Shown piece by piece: positions 9,604-17,613 of a DNA stretch of 64,000 bases. A program made the translations under genes and the position numbers. The DNA comes from Gammaproteobacteria bacterium (GTDB lineage Bacteria; Pseudomonadota; Gammaproteobacteria; Natronospirales; REEB76): the NCBI GenBank assembly GCA_035279405.1, contig DATEHU010000034.1:62001-126000 (forward strand), given 5' to 3'. The notes beneath the pieces are model-generated. The model did no database searches, was not told where the DNA came from, and saw only the letters and a list, made by a program, of their open reading frames with translations. Each line of letters opens with the position of its first letter. Positions within the stretch are counted from its first letter, which is position 1.

Positions 9604-10317
9604 ATGACCATCCAGGATAAACCGGCTGCCAAGCCGGGCGAAGACCGCCTCAGCCGCGAAGCGTGGAAACTTTTCCGCATGATGGCGGAATTCGTCGAGG
9701 GCTATGAACGCCTCGTGGCCATCGGCCCGGCCGTGAGCATTTTCGGTTCGTCGCGCACCGCTCCCGGGCATCCGTACTACGTACTGGCGGAGCAGATTGG
9801 CCGGGCGCTGTCCGATGCCGGGTTCTCGGTGGTGACCGGCGGTGGTCCGGGCATCATGGAAGCCGCGAGCAAGGGCGCGTACGCCGGCAAATCCACCAGC
9901 GTGGGGCTCAACATCCAGTTGCCGCACGAGCAGACGAGCAACGCTTATCAGGATATTTCCCTGAGCTTCAGACATTTCTTCGTGCGCAAAGTGATGTTCG
10001 TGAAATACGCCTCGGCCTACGTGGTGCTGCCGGGCGGGTTTGGCACGCTGGATGAACTCGGTGAGATTCTCACCTTGACGCAGACCGGCAAAACGCCGCG
10101 CGTTCCGATCCTGCTCGTGGGACGGGAGTTCTGGTCGGGGCTGGGCGACTGGATCCAGGCGCGGTTGGTGGCCGAGCACATGATTGACGCCAGCGATATG
10201 GATCTGTTTCAGCTCGTGGATCGTCCCGAAGACGTGGTCAATACCATCGTGCAGCACTACGGCACGCGCAGCTTCGAGCCCTCGGACCGGGAACGCCAGG
10301 CGCTGCTGGAACTTTAG
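9604..10317 (+). CDS. LOG family protein (putative nucleoside 5'-monophosphate phosphoribohydrolase)
   Basis: The 237-residue protein carries the LOG family signature: VSIFGSSRT, then VTGGGPGIMEAASKGA and VVLPGGFGTLDEL, the PGGxGTxxE motif that holds the catalytic residues. Family members hydrolyse nucleotide monophosphates, in plants releasing cytokinins; the bacterial role is mostly unclear. The ATG at 9604 follows a GGAGTGAG ribosome site with good spacing; an upstream ATG at 9547 gives an improbable leader. It is convergent with the small gene at 10328. Confidence 0.9.
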   Translation: MTIQDKPAAKPGEDRLSREAWKLFRMMAEFVEGYERLVAIGPAVSIFGSSRTAPGHPYYVLAEQIGRALSDAGFSVVTGGGPGIMEAASKGAYAGKSTSVGLNIQLPHEQTSNAYQDISLSFRHFFVRKVMFVKYASAYVVLPGGFGTLDELGEILTLTQTGKTPRVPILLVGREFWSGLGDWIQARLVAEHMIDASDMDLFQLVDRPEDVVNTIVQHYGTRSFEPSDRERQALLEL

Positions 10318-10327
10318 CTGCGCCGGC

Positions 10328-10585
10328 TCAGCGTTCGGGTTTTCCCACGTCCAGGTTTTCGAGATCCTGGGAATAGTCGGTGGCCAGGATGCGGCGCGCA
10401 CGCGCGGCATCCACACGTTGCACGCACAGCTTGATGCCGCCCAGCGCGATGGCGTACAGCCAGTCCATCTGCACCATGTTGTCATCGTACAGCATGGCGT
10501 GCACACCTTCCGCCGCCAGCCGCCCCAGCGCGATGTGCGCGTCCGTGGTTTTGTCGAAGGTGGCAATGGTCACATACTCGTCCAT
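10328..10585 (-). CDS. DUF2007-type putative signal-transducing protein
   Basis: The 85-residue cytoplasmic protein reads MDEYVTIATFDKTTDAHIAL followed by LAAEGVHAMLYDDNMV and an acidic end. This is the alpha-beta pattern of DUF2007 (GlnB-like fold) proteins. The function is unknown. The start at 10585 is the only ATG that gives a family-like N-terminus, with a weak GCGGA site ahead of it. It lies downstream of the terminator of the RNA candidate at 10782-10950 and is probably transcribed separately. Confidence 0.72.
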   Translation of the reverse strand: MDEYVTIATFDKTTDAHIALGRLAAEGVHAMLYDDNMVQMDWLYAIALGGIKLCVQRVDAARARRILATDYSQDLENLDVGKPER

Positions 10586-10781
10586 GTCCGCACGCGTGTA
10601 GGTGGGTTGGCCGCGCCGATTGCCACGCATGTGCATGCGGTCGTGGCGGGCGGCGGCCAGTTTGGTACCGCCGGACAGCAACAGCTGTGAAAAAGCGCGG
10701 AATAACGCGAGACTGAGCACGCTGGACCGCCGGGATAACGGATTGATAGGTGCGATTACAGCACAAACCGGTGGAGCGGCG

Positions 10782-10813
10782 AAATTAAAAACCCGGCGGG
10801 GTTGCCGCCGGGT
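10782..10813 (-). terminator. Rho-independent terminator, minus strand
   Basis: The arms ACCCGGCGG (10791-10799) and CCGCCGGGT (10805-10813) pair perfectly around a 5-base loop. On the minus strand the hairpin is followed by TTTTTAATTT. The only candidate transcript entering it is the GGA-rich RNA proposed just upstream on that strand. Confidence 0.85.
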
Positions 10814-10950
10814 CAAAGCCTTCATGGCTGGAGGTGATTGAGTGTTCAACTCGCAAAGGGCGTGAGCGTCCGTGCTGTTCCCTGCCCCGCCCGGGTCCAT
10901 CCCACTTCCTGTCCCGCCATCCACTGGCGGTCTGGGCGGAGTCCACTTTG
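10782..10950 (-). ncRNA. Candidate CsrB/RsmZ-like regulatory RNA (5' end not defined)
   Basis: No protein gene fits this stretch. On the minus strand it holds eight GGA trinucleotides within 76 bases (10869-10944). One of them sits in the loop of a perfect hairpin, CCGCCA-GTGGA-TGGCGG, and others occur as CAGGAAG, GGGATGGACC, AGGGA and ACGGACG. The region ends in a strong terminator at 10782-10813 and lies 3' of a GacA-type palindrome (10995-11012). GGA in hairpin loops, a terminal terminator and an upstream GacA box are together the signature of RNAs that sequester CsrA/RsmA. This is inference: the start site is unknown and no clear sigma-70 box is visible. It could instead be the leader of an unrelated transcript. 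Confidence 0.6.
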
Positions 10951-10994
10951 ACACTGGATGGGTCAGGAAATAGTCGGGGGAATGCGTGACCGGA

Positions 10995-11012
10995 TGTAGG
11001 AAAATACCTACA
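10995..11012. promoter_or_regulatory. GacA/UvrY-like upstream activating palindrome
   Basis: The minus strand reads TGTAGGTATTTTCCTACA, an 18-base palindrome with 6-base arms and a 6-base spacer. It matches the layout of the GacA box (TGTAAG-N6-CTTACA) with one symmetric change per arm. It lies about 50-70 bases upstream of the GGA-rich RNA candidate on the minus strand and about 70 bases upstream of the pip start on the plus strand, so either or both could be controlled. Confidence 0.55.
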
Positions 11013-11084
11013 TGGTAGGCTGCGCTCGGGGTCCGATTACGGTAGAAAATGCCCGGTATTCCGCCATGCTCAGACGCCCACCCC

Positions 11085-12053
11085 ATGAAAAACAGCCTGC
11101 GCACGTTGTTTCCACCGCTCGAGCCTTATGCCAGGCGCCGGTTGCGCGTACAGGCGCCGCATGAAATTTACGTCGAGGAATGCGGCAATCCCGCCGGGTT
11201 GCCGGCTGTTTTTGTGCACGGCGGGCCGGGCGGGGGCTGCGTGCCCGACAACCGCCGGTTCTTTGATGCGGCGCGCTATCGCATCGTGTTATTCGACCAG
11301 CGCGGCTGCGGGCGCTCCACGCCGCACGCCGAGCTGGAACACAACACCACCCAGGCACTGATCGCGGACATGGAACTGATCCGCGCGACGCTGGGCATCG
11401 AACGCTGGCTGGTATTCGGCGGATCCTGGGGCTCGACGCTTGCGCTGGTGTATGCTGAAACCCATCCGCAACGGGTCTTGGGACTGATCCTGCGCGGGAT
11501 ATTCCTGGTTACCGCGTCGGAGTTGCGCTGGTTCTATCAGGACGGAATACAACATCTGTTCCCGGATTATTACGAGGACTTTGTCGCGCCGGTCCCGCCG
11601 GACGAGCGCAATGACTTGATGCGCGCTTATTACCGCCGGCTCACCGGCCCGGAACTGCGCGTGCGGCGCACCGCGGCGGAAGCCTGGTCGCTGTTCGAGG
11701 CCCGCTGTTCGTCACTGCTGCCCAGCAAAGCGATCGTCGAGCATTTTTCCGAACCCGAAATGGCTATGGCGATCGCACGCATCGAGTCCCATTACTTCGT
11801 GAATGACTGCTTTCTCGAACCCGATCAGATTATCCGTGATGCGCCGCGCATCCGGCACATCCCGGGCGTGATTGTGCAAGGTCGCTACGACGTAGTGTGT
11901 CCGACGGCTTCCGCCTGGCGCCTGCACAAAGCCTGGCCGGAAGCAGAGTTCCGTCTGGTTCCCGACGCTGGTCACGCGTCCAGCGAGCCGGGCATCTGTG
12001 CGGCGCTCATCGAAGCCGCGGATTCCTTCGCGCGGCGGCTTGCGACCGCATGA
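11085..12053 (+). CDS. pip: Proline iminopeptidase (alpha/beta hydrolase)
   Basis: This cytoplasmic enzyme releases N-terminal proline from peptides. The 322-residue product starts [15 protein letters not shown], typical of the family, then shows the oxyanion motif VHGGPGGGC, the family sequence FDQRGCGRS, the nucleophile elbow GGSWGS (Ser near residue 112), and the distal Asp and His in GRYDVVCP and [10 protein letters not shown]. The ATG at 11085 fits the family better than the one at 11049. Its stop overlaps the dtd start as ATGA, so the two are translationally coupled. Confidence 0.93.
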   Translation: MKNSLRTLFPPLEPYARRRLRVQAPHEIYVEECGNPAGLPAVFVHGGPGGGCVPDNRRFFDAARYRIVLFDQRGCGRSTPHAELEHNTTQALIADMELIRATLGIERWLVFGGSWGSTLALVYAETHPQRVLGLILRGIFLVTASELRWFYQDGIQHLFPDYYEDFVAPVPPDERNDLMRAYYRRLTGPELRVRRTAAEAWSLFEARCSSLLPSKAIVEHFSEPEMAMAIARIESHYFVNDCFLEPDQIIRDAPRIRHIPGVIVQGRYDVVCPTASAWRLHKAWPEAEFRLVPDAGHASSEPGICAALIEAADSFARRLATA

Positions 12054-12505
12054 TCGGACTGCTGCAGCGCGTCAGCCGCGCTTCGGTGGAAATTGAAGGC
12101 CGGGAAGTCGCGGCCATCGGCAATGGTCTGCTGGTGTTGCTCGGCGTGGAGCGCGGCGATACCGAAACCCAGGCCGCGCGACTGCTGGAGAGGCTGTTGG
12201 CGTATCGCGTGTTTCCGGATGCCGCGGGGCGCGTGAACCGGGATGTGCGCGCCATCGGCGGCGGGCTGTTGCTTGTGCCGCAGTTCACGCTGGCTGCCGA
12301 CACGCGTAAAGGCAACCGGCCAAGCTTTACCCCGGCGGCGGCTCCGGAAACCGGCGCGCGCCTGTTCGGGTATTTATGTGAACAGGCTCAGCAGCAGTAT
12401 GCGCATACCTGCTGGGGCGTGTTCGGCGCACACATGCAGGTCGCACTAGTCAACGACGGCCCGGTCACCTTTTGGCTGCGGGTCAATCCCGGTACTGAGC
12501 GCTGA
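12050..12505 (+). CDS. dtd: D-aminoacyl-tRNA deacylase
   Basis: Dtd removes D-amino acids, and glycine mischarged on tRNA-Ala, from tRNA. The 151-residue product begins [13 protein letters not shown] and holds the two Dtd signatures: VPQFTLAAD with the SQxT-like motif (here PQFT), and a late NDGPVTFWL block that corresponds to the NGPVT cross-subunit Gly-cisPro motif. The length is standard. It overlaps the pip stop by 4 bases. Confidence 0.95.
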   Translation: MIGLLQRVSRASVEIEGREVAAIGNGLLVLLGVERGDTETQAARLLERLLAYRVFPDAAGRVNRDVRAIGGGLLLVPQFTLAADTRKGNRPSFTPAAAPETGARLFGYLCEQAQQQYAHTCWGVFGAHMQVALVNDGPVTFWLRVNPGTER

Positions 12506-12712
12506 AGCGGCTTGATTGTGCACTGTGCGGCTCTGGGCTAGGATAAATTGCCGAGCGTTTCCGGGGTGTAACTACGGTACTGCAGATAAATCGCGCTTGC
12601 CGCCTGCCCATCTTCACTGAGCTTCCCACGCCATGCGTTCGTGTCCTGGATACACGCCTTCCCGGTTTTGGTACCCGCATTATGCGCACCTCACCGGCAA
12701 AGGATTACGCGC

Positions 12713-13441
12713 GTGCTGCTGATCCCGACCATTTCTTCTGCCAACCCCAATCCGGGAGTCGCGCGCGTCTCGACCTCCGACCAGCTCTCGGCTGCTGAGC
12801 CGCTGCACACCGCCGAACGCTGGATCCAGGCCGGCGCGCGCCGCCTGCATGTGGCCGAGGTCGACGGGGTGACGGCGGGCAAGACCACGGGCGCCGATCT
12901 GATCCGGGCACTCGCGCATGCCCACCCCGGGATTGCGCTGCAAGTGAGCGGCGCAGTGCGCGACGCGCAGGCCGTGGAAAAGTACCTCGCGGCCGGCGCC
13001 GAGTACGTGATCCTCGACGCCAAGGCGGCACGCACGCCGCACCTGATCAACGATTTATGTCTGGAATTTCCCGGCCACATTCTCGTGGCCATGGAAGCCA
13101 GACACGGGAAGCTGGCGGCCGAAGGCGGGTCGAAGCTCGCGCAGCAGCCGGCGTCGGATGTAGTCATGCATTTGCAGCGCGAGGGCGTGGCCGCAATTAT
13201 CTACCGTGTCGCCGACAGCGAGCGCGGCGCGGATGATTATGACGGCGCGCAATCCCTGGCGCAGGCACTCACCATTCCGGTACTGGTGAGCGGCGGCCTG
13301 AACTCGATCGAGGCCGTGACCAGATTTTGCCGCCGTGGCGCGGCGCTCGGCGGCGCGGTCCTGGACGCCGAATTCGCGGCCGCCCCCGCGGACATCGCCA
13401 AAGTCCTGCAACTGGCCGAGCGTGCGCCGGTTGCGGAATAA
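12713..13441 (+). CDS. HisA-like (beta/alpha)8 barrel protein lacking catalytic residues
   Basis: The 242-residue product has the barrel layout of phosphoribosyl isomerase HisA: an LLIPTIS first strand, QVSGAVRDAQAVEKYLAAG, and a second phosphate motif LVSGGLNS. The residues HisA needs are changed. The general base Asp of AID is Ser (TIS), the second Asp of the SLD block is Glu in AMEARHGK, the GGGIR phosphate loop is VSGAVR, and the HT-EIEKDGT segment is absent. Catalysis as HisA is therefore unlikely. The start is a GTG at 12713 after an AAAGGA site. It lies directly before tatABC; in pseudomonads hisI-hisE precede tatABC, so this may be a relic of a his-tat cluster. Confidence 0.75.
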   Translation: MLLIPTISSANPNPGVARVSTSDQLSAAEPLHTAERWIQAGARRLHVAEVDGVTAGKTTGADLIRALAHAHPGIALQVSGAVRDAQAVEKYLAAGAEYVILDAKAARTPHLINDLCLEFPGHILVAMEARHGKLAAEGGSKLAQQPASDVVMHLQREGVAAIIYRVADSERGADDYDGAQSLAQALTIPVLVSGGLNSIEAVTRFCRRGAALGGAVLDAEFAAAPADIAKVLQLAERAPVAE

Positions 13442-13535
13442 ATACCGCTCCGCGGATGTAAAATAAGCGTCCACGCGCCCGTTTGGGCGGCGTTGTAATG
13501 ATTGCGGCTCCGCGCGCGGAACCGCAGGAGTCTGT

Positions 13536-13745
13536 ATGGAACTCAGTGTAGGCAAGATACTTCTGATTCTGGTAATCGTGGTGCTGGTGTTTGGTACCGC
13601 GCGACTGCCCAAAATCGGCGAGGACATCGGCCGCGCCGTGCGCAGCTTCAAGAAGGGCGTGCACACCGGCGATGACGAAACCGGTGCCACCGCGAAGCCG
13701 GCCGACGACAAACCGCAGTCCGGTACCGGAAACAGCTCTCACTAA
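13536..13745 (+). CDS. tatA: Twin-arginine translocase subunit TatA
   Basis: TatA polymerises to form the folded-protein export pore. The 69-residue protein has an N-terminal membrane helix (ILLILVIVVLVFG), the hinge GTARLPKIGEDIG with the family Gly-Ala/Leu-Pro pattern, an amphipathic helix (AVRSFKKGV) and a polar tail. It begins the tatABC operon; tatB starts 5 bases after its stop. Confidence 0.96.
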   Translation: MELSVGKILLILVIVVLVFGTARLPKIGEDIGRAVRSFKKGVHTGDDETGATAKPADDKPQSGTGNSSH

Positions 13746-13750
13746 CCTCC

Positions 13751-14017
13751 ATGCTTGAAGGCAGCTTCTGGGAGCTGGCACTGATTTTCGTGCTGGCACT
13801 GGTGGTGTTCGGCCCGGAACGCCTGCCGGGACTGGCGCGCAGTGTGGGCCTGTGGGTGGGCCGGGCGCGCGCCGTGGTGCGCAACTTGAGCGTGCAGATC
13901 GAGCGTGAACTGGAGGCGGAGGAGCTGCGCAAGGCCGCAGGCGAGGTGCGCGACACACTCAAGGAGCCGATCAAGCCGCCCGAACACGGTGCCGATCCTC
14001 CGCAGCGTGCGCCGTGA
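13751..14017 (+). CDS. tatB: Twin-arginine translocase subunit TatB
   Basis: TatB pairs with TatC to bind twin-arginine signal peptides. The 88-residue product has the TatB start FWELALIFVLALVVFGPERLP, where the Glu in the membrane helix and GPERLP separate it from TatA, followed by a long charged amphipathic helix. It is on the short side for TatB (often 130-170 residues). Its stop overlaps the GTG start of tatC as GTGA. Confidence 0.95.
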   Translation: MLEGSFWELALIFVLALVVFGPERLPGLARSVGLWVGRARAVVRNLSVQIERELEAEELRKAAGEVRDTLKEPIKPPEHGADPPQRAP

Positions 14018-14805
14018 GTACCGTCCCCGATCCGCCGTCACCCGGACCCCTGCTCAGCAGTTCGGCGATTGGCCATCTCCTGGAAGTTCGCCGCCGCCTG
14101 CTCTGGTGGGTGGCATCATTGCTGGCAATTTTCTTTGTGCTGTTCCCGTTTCAGAACCGGGTGTTTGATTTTGTCGCCACCCCCATGCTGCGGCGGTTGC
14201 CGGTCGGTTCCAGCATGATCGCCACCGGTGTGACCTCGCCGTTCATGACACCGCTCAAGCTCACGCTCATGACGGCGCTGTTTCTGAGCATGCCGGTATT
14301 TCTGTACCACCTGTGGCGCTTCATCTCGCCGGCGCTGTACAAGAGCGAGCGCCGCATGTTTTTCCCGCTGCTGGTGTCGAGCGTGGTGCTGTTCTATAGC
14401 GGGGTGGCATTCGCGTATTTCTTGCTGTTCCCGGTGGCGTTTGCGTTTCTGACCTCGGTGGCACCCGCGGGCGTCAAGGTCATGACCGACATCAATGCCT
14501 ATCTGGACTTCGTACTCACCATTTTCTTTGCCTTCGGCCTGGCGTTCGAGGTGCCGGTGGCCATCGTGCTCGCCACCTGGGCGGGGTTCACCACGCCCGG
14601 CAAGCTCAAGAAGCTGCGGCCCTATGCGCTGGTCGGCTCGTTCGTGATCGGCATGATCCTGTCGCCACCGGATGTGGTGTCCATGACCCTGTTGTCGGTG
14701 CCGATTTATCTGCTGTATGAAGCCGGCATGCTCATGGCCCGCATCTTGGTGCCCGGTTCACGCCAGGTAGATGAGCAGCGCGAACAGCAGCCGGGCGCGC
14801 CGTGA
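14014..14805 (+). CDS. tatC: Twin-arginine translocase subunit TatC
   Basis: This is the six-helix inner-membrane receptor for Tat substrates, 263 residues long. The family block FMTPLKLTLMTALFLSMPVFLYHLWRF is split across two helices; then come ISPALYKSERR, FLLFPVAFAFL and a conserved Glu in FGLAFEVPVAIVL. The start is a GTG that overlaps the tatB stop. The C-terminal polar tail is Gln rich. Confidence 0.97.
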   Translation: MSTVPDPPSPGPLLSSSAIGHLLEVRRRLLWWVASLLAIFFVLFPFQNRVFDFVATPMLRRLPVGSSMIATGVTSPFMTPLKLTLMTALFLSMPVFLYHLWRFISPALYKSERRMFFPLLVSSVVLFYSGVAFAYFLLFPVAFAFLTSVAPAGVKVMTDINAYLDFVLTIFFAFGLAFEVPVAIVLATWAGFTTPGKLKKLRPYALVGSFVIGMILSPPDVVSMTLLSVPIYLLYEAGMLMARILVPGSRQVDEQREQQPGAP

Positions 14806-14905
14806 TCCCGCTGCGGGCGCGCACTGTATTTACCTCGCTACCAAGCTCGATTTGCCGATGCGCGCATCACGGCAGCCGTGTAATGGAGAGCCGCATTGGC
14901 TCTTT

Positions 14906-14929
14906 GCCCGGCGGATGCGTCCGCCGGGC
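14906..14929. repeat. Perfect 10-bp inverted repeat between tatC and the EamA gene
   Basis: GCCCGGCGGA (14906-14915) and TCCGCCGGGC (14920-14929) pair around TGCG. There is no T run on the plus side and only AAAGAG beyond it on the minus side, so it is not a standard terminator. It may stall transcription leaving tatC or be a short dispersed palindrome. Confidence 0.6.
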
Positions 14930-14974
14930 ACGCGTGTAGAATAAGCGCCCTTTCCCCGCCCCCTTGCACACACC

Positions 14975-15895
14975 ATGAGCAGCGACAGCCGGCGCCGGCT
15001 GCAAATCCTGGTCGCGTTTGCCGTGGTGTACATCGTATGGGGATCCACGTATCTCGGTATCCGCATAGGTGTACGAGATATTCCACCGGCCCTGCTTGCC
15101 GGCGTGCGCAACCTCATCGCCGGTCTTGTCATCATCGGCATTGCCTGTGTGCGCGAGCGTACCTGGCCGAACAATGGGCGTGACTGGCTGCACGCGCTGG
15201 TTATGGGTGTGCTCATGGTGGCGGCCGGCAACGGCCTGGTTACCTGGGCGGAGGTCGAACTGCCATCCAATCAGGCCGCGCTCATTGCCAGCACCTCGGC
15301 GCTGTGGGTCGCGTGGTTCGGTACTCTGGGTCCGAGGGGGCATGCGCTCAGCTTGCGGGTAAAAATCGGCCTGATCATTGGGTTTGCCGGCACGGTGCTC
15401 ATGCTGCTGCCCGGTGCGCATTTCACCCTCGGCCACTTCGGCGCACAGCTGCTGATCCTGGTTTCCTCGCTGTGCTGGGGAATCGGGGTGATTTACGGGC
15501 GTAGTTTCAGCCTGGACATATCGCCGTTGATGCTCTCCGGCATGTTGCTGTTCTGCGGCGGAGCCTTGCTGACGATAATCGGCGTGGCGACGGGCGAGCC
15601 GGCGCGCTGGCACTGGAGTGTGCTCGGCATCGGCGCCCTCGTCTATCTCACGGTGTTTGGTTCCTGCGTCGCATACAGCACCTATGTGTGGCTCATTCAC
15701 CATGTCACGCCCGACAAGCTCAGCACCACCGCCTATGTGAACCCGGCCATTGCTTTGGTGCTCGGTTGGGCGGTACTCGATGAGCAGGTGCAGGGCGTAC
15801 GCTTGCTGGGAATGCTGGTGATTCTGTTCGGCGTGATCCTGGTGACCACGCGCTACGGGGTGTCTTTCAGGCGCTGGATGAAAACCGGCGCTTGA
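14975..15895 (+). CDS. EamA/DMT-family permease (YedA-like)
   Basis: The 306-residue inner-membrane protein has about ten hydrophobic helices in two repeated EamA halves. The first opens with AFAVVYIVWGSTYLGIR, the second near LLILVSSLCWGIGVIYGR, and it ends NPAIALVLGWAVLDEQV. Family members export metabolites or amino acids; the substrate is not predictable. The ATG follows a long non-coding gap after tatC, so it is probably its own transcription unit. Confidence 0.88.
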   Translation: MSSDSRRRLQILVAFAVVYIVWGSTYLGIRIGVRDIPPALLAGVRNLIAGLVIIGIACVRERTWPNNGRDWLHALVMGVLMVAAGNGLVTWAEVELPSNQAALIASTSALWVAWFGTLGPRGHALSLRVKIGLIIGFAGTVLMLLPGAHFTLGHFGAQLLILVSSLCWGIGVIYGRSFSLDISPLMLSGMLLFCGGALLTIIGVATGEPARWHWSVLGIGALVYLTVFGSCVAYSTYVWLIHHVTPDKLSTTAYVNPAIALVLGWAVLDEQVQGVRLLGMLVILFGVILVTTRYGVSFRRWMKTGA

Positions 15896-15914
15896 CGGGA
15901 ACCGCCCCTCACTC

Positions 15915-15945
15915 TTGTCTCTCCCCGAAGGGGGAGAGAAGACAA
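15915..15945. repeat. Dispersed CTCTCCCC/GGGGAGAG palindrome, copy 1
   Basis: TTGTC-TCTCCCC (15915-15926) faces GGGGAGAG plus GACAA (15931-15945) across a short loop. The end (GAGAGAAGACAAAGTGG) resembles copy 2 at 51394, which continues AGAGACTAAAGTGAGG. The shared hairpin and flank suggest one small repeat family placed between genes. Here it lies between two convergent genes, where it may also end transcription. Confidence 0.6.
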
Positions 15946-15971
15946 AGTGGCGATGCGAGGCATCGCGTTGG

Positions 15972-17552
15972 TCAGTCGGTATCGAACTGTTCCCACCAAT
16001 GCCACGGCGGCGGTACCGGCGTTTCCGGCACGCGCATGGTGACCGCGGCCGGCAGTACCCGGTACAAGGCCATCGGGTCTTCGGCCTTCACGCGCAACAC
16101 TTCCTTGAAATACGGCGCCTGCGGCGGCGGCAGGAATTTCATGTCGTCCGGCGGGCCGCCGCCCGGCAGGTACTTGGTGTTCACCAGAATGTAATTGCCT
16201 GGCTTGATTTTGCCGTCGCGGATCTCCGCGTAGAGCTGGCGGCTGGAGCGCACGTAATCCATGGGCGCGCCCAGCACGTAAAGTGTCATCGGCCTTGGCC
16301 ACTGGAAGCTCACGATGCGACCCGGCGTTTTGGCCACCAATGCCTTGATCTGGTCAAACCCCTCCAGTCCGCCGATCGTGCGGTCGTGAAACGGCAGCCA
16401 TGCGATCACCAGGGCACCAAAGAACACGATGAACGCGACGGCCCAGCCCTGCAACACGGCTCGGACCCAGACACGCCAGCGCGGATTGAACAGCGGCGCG
16501 AGGCTCGCAAGCCCGAGCAAGGCGATGGCGGGTGCCGCCGGCAGGATGTATTTGCTCTGTTTCGAAGCGGAGACAGTGAAAAACAGAATCGTGAATAAAG
16601 CCCACACCAGCAACACGCGCCAGCGGAATTCGCGCAGGTGGCGAATGGCGAAGTAAATCCCGAACGGGAACAGCAGCGACAGCGGGAACAAATCGCCCCA
16701 GATGGTCTGGAAATACATCCACCACGGCTGCAGGTGATCGAAGCCCACCAGGAAGCGCGTGAAGTTCTGGTACACCAGCACCGCGCGTACGAAATCCCAG
16801 CCCACGGTGAAACCGGCGGCGATGTACCAGGGCACGATGCCGAGGAGTGCCAGTGCGATACCGCGCAACGGTGCGAGCCGCCAGGCTTCGTGCCAGATCC
16901 ATCCCAGACGCGCGCCCAGGCCGCGGCGCTCGCTCATCACCGGCTGGAAACTCAGGAACGCCGCCAGCGCGATCTCGATGGCCATGACCGGCAAGGTGAT
17001 GGCCAAGCCCACCGGACCTTTGGCTGCCGTGGCGAGCAGCACGCCCAGCCACAGCTCCCAGGGAAAACCACGCCGCATCGGATCGGTGCGCAGCCGCACG
17101 AATCCGGTGAGCGCAATGAGCGTGCCCAGGATCAACAGGCTGTCGGACTGGGCGGTGAAGAAGTTGTAGAGAATCGCCGGCAGCGCGGCCGCGGTGAGCG
17201 CCAGCAGCCAGCGCGGCCAGTTCGGGAACAAGTCCTTCTGCAGGCGCGCCAGCCACCATACCCACAACAGGAACCCGATATAGCCCGGCAGGCGGATGGC
17301 GGCGAGCAACGGCAGGCCCGCAACACGGCCGATGAGCGCCAGCCAGAAGTACAGCGGCGGATATTCGATGTAGGGCACGCCGTTCTTGATGGGAATCAGC
17401 CATGCGCCGCGCGCAAACATCTCGCGCACCGCTTCGGCAAAGCGCGGCTCCATCGACGGTATGGGACCGTGATTGAACAGTGCGACGCCGTAGATCACGG
17501 CGAGCGCGAGCAGCAGCCAGTGCAGAGGGCTCAGGCGCTTGAGCAAATGCAT
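15972..17552 (-). CDS. Family 39 membrane glycosyltransferase (ArnT-like)
   Basis: The 526-residue integral membrane protein has about 11-12 helices and the GT39/ArnT layout. The first periplasmic loop has the acidic SMEPRFAEAVREM followed by YIEYPPLYFW, where Glu/Asp residues coordinate the polyprenyl donor. A late SKQSKYILPAAPA motif matches the (R/S)Kxx.YILP block of ArnT and PMT-like enzymes. It probably transfers a sugar from an undecaprenyl carrier to lipid A or a protein. No arn operon is nearby, so aminoarabinose transfer is not implied. Confidence 0.85.
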   Translation of the reverse strand: MHLLKRLSPLHWLLLALAVIYGVALFNHGPIPSMEPRFAEAVREMFARGAWLIPIKNGVPYIEYPPLYFWLALIGRVAGLPLLAAIRLPGYIGFLLWVWWLARLQKDLFPNWPRWLLALTAAALPAILYNFFTAQSDSLLILGTLIALTGFVRLRTDPMRRGFPWELWLGVLLATAAKGPVGLAITLPVMAIEIALAAFLSFQPVMSERRGLGARLGWIWHEAWRLAPLRGIALALLGIVPWYIAAGFTVGWDFVRAVLVYQNFTRFLVGFDHLQPWWMYFQTIWGDLFPLSLLFPFGIYFAIRHLREFRWRVLLVWALFTILFFTVSASKQSKYILPAAPAIALLGLASLAPLFNPRWRVWVRAVLQGWAVAFIVFFGALVIAWLPFHDRTIGGLEGFDQIKALVAKTPGRIVSFQWPRPMTLYVLGAPMDYVRSSRQLYAEIRDGKIKPGNYILVNTKYLPGGGPPDDMKFLPPPQAPYFKEVLRVKAEDPMALYRVLPAAVTMRVPETPVPPPWHWWEQFDTD

Positions 17553-17613
17553 GCCGGGAACGCAATGGAACGGGGCTCCATCATAGCAACACTTTGTATG
17601 CCATCATCGGTGC

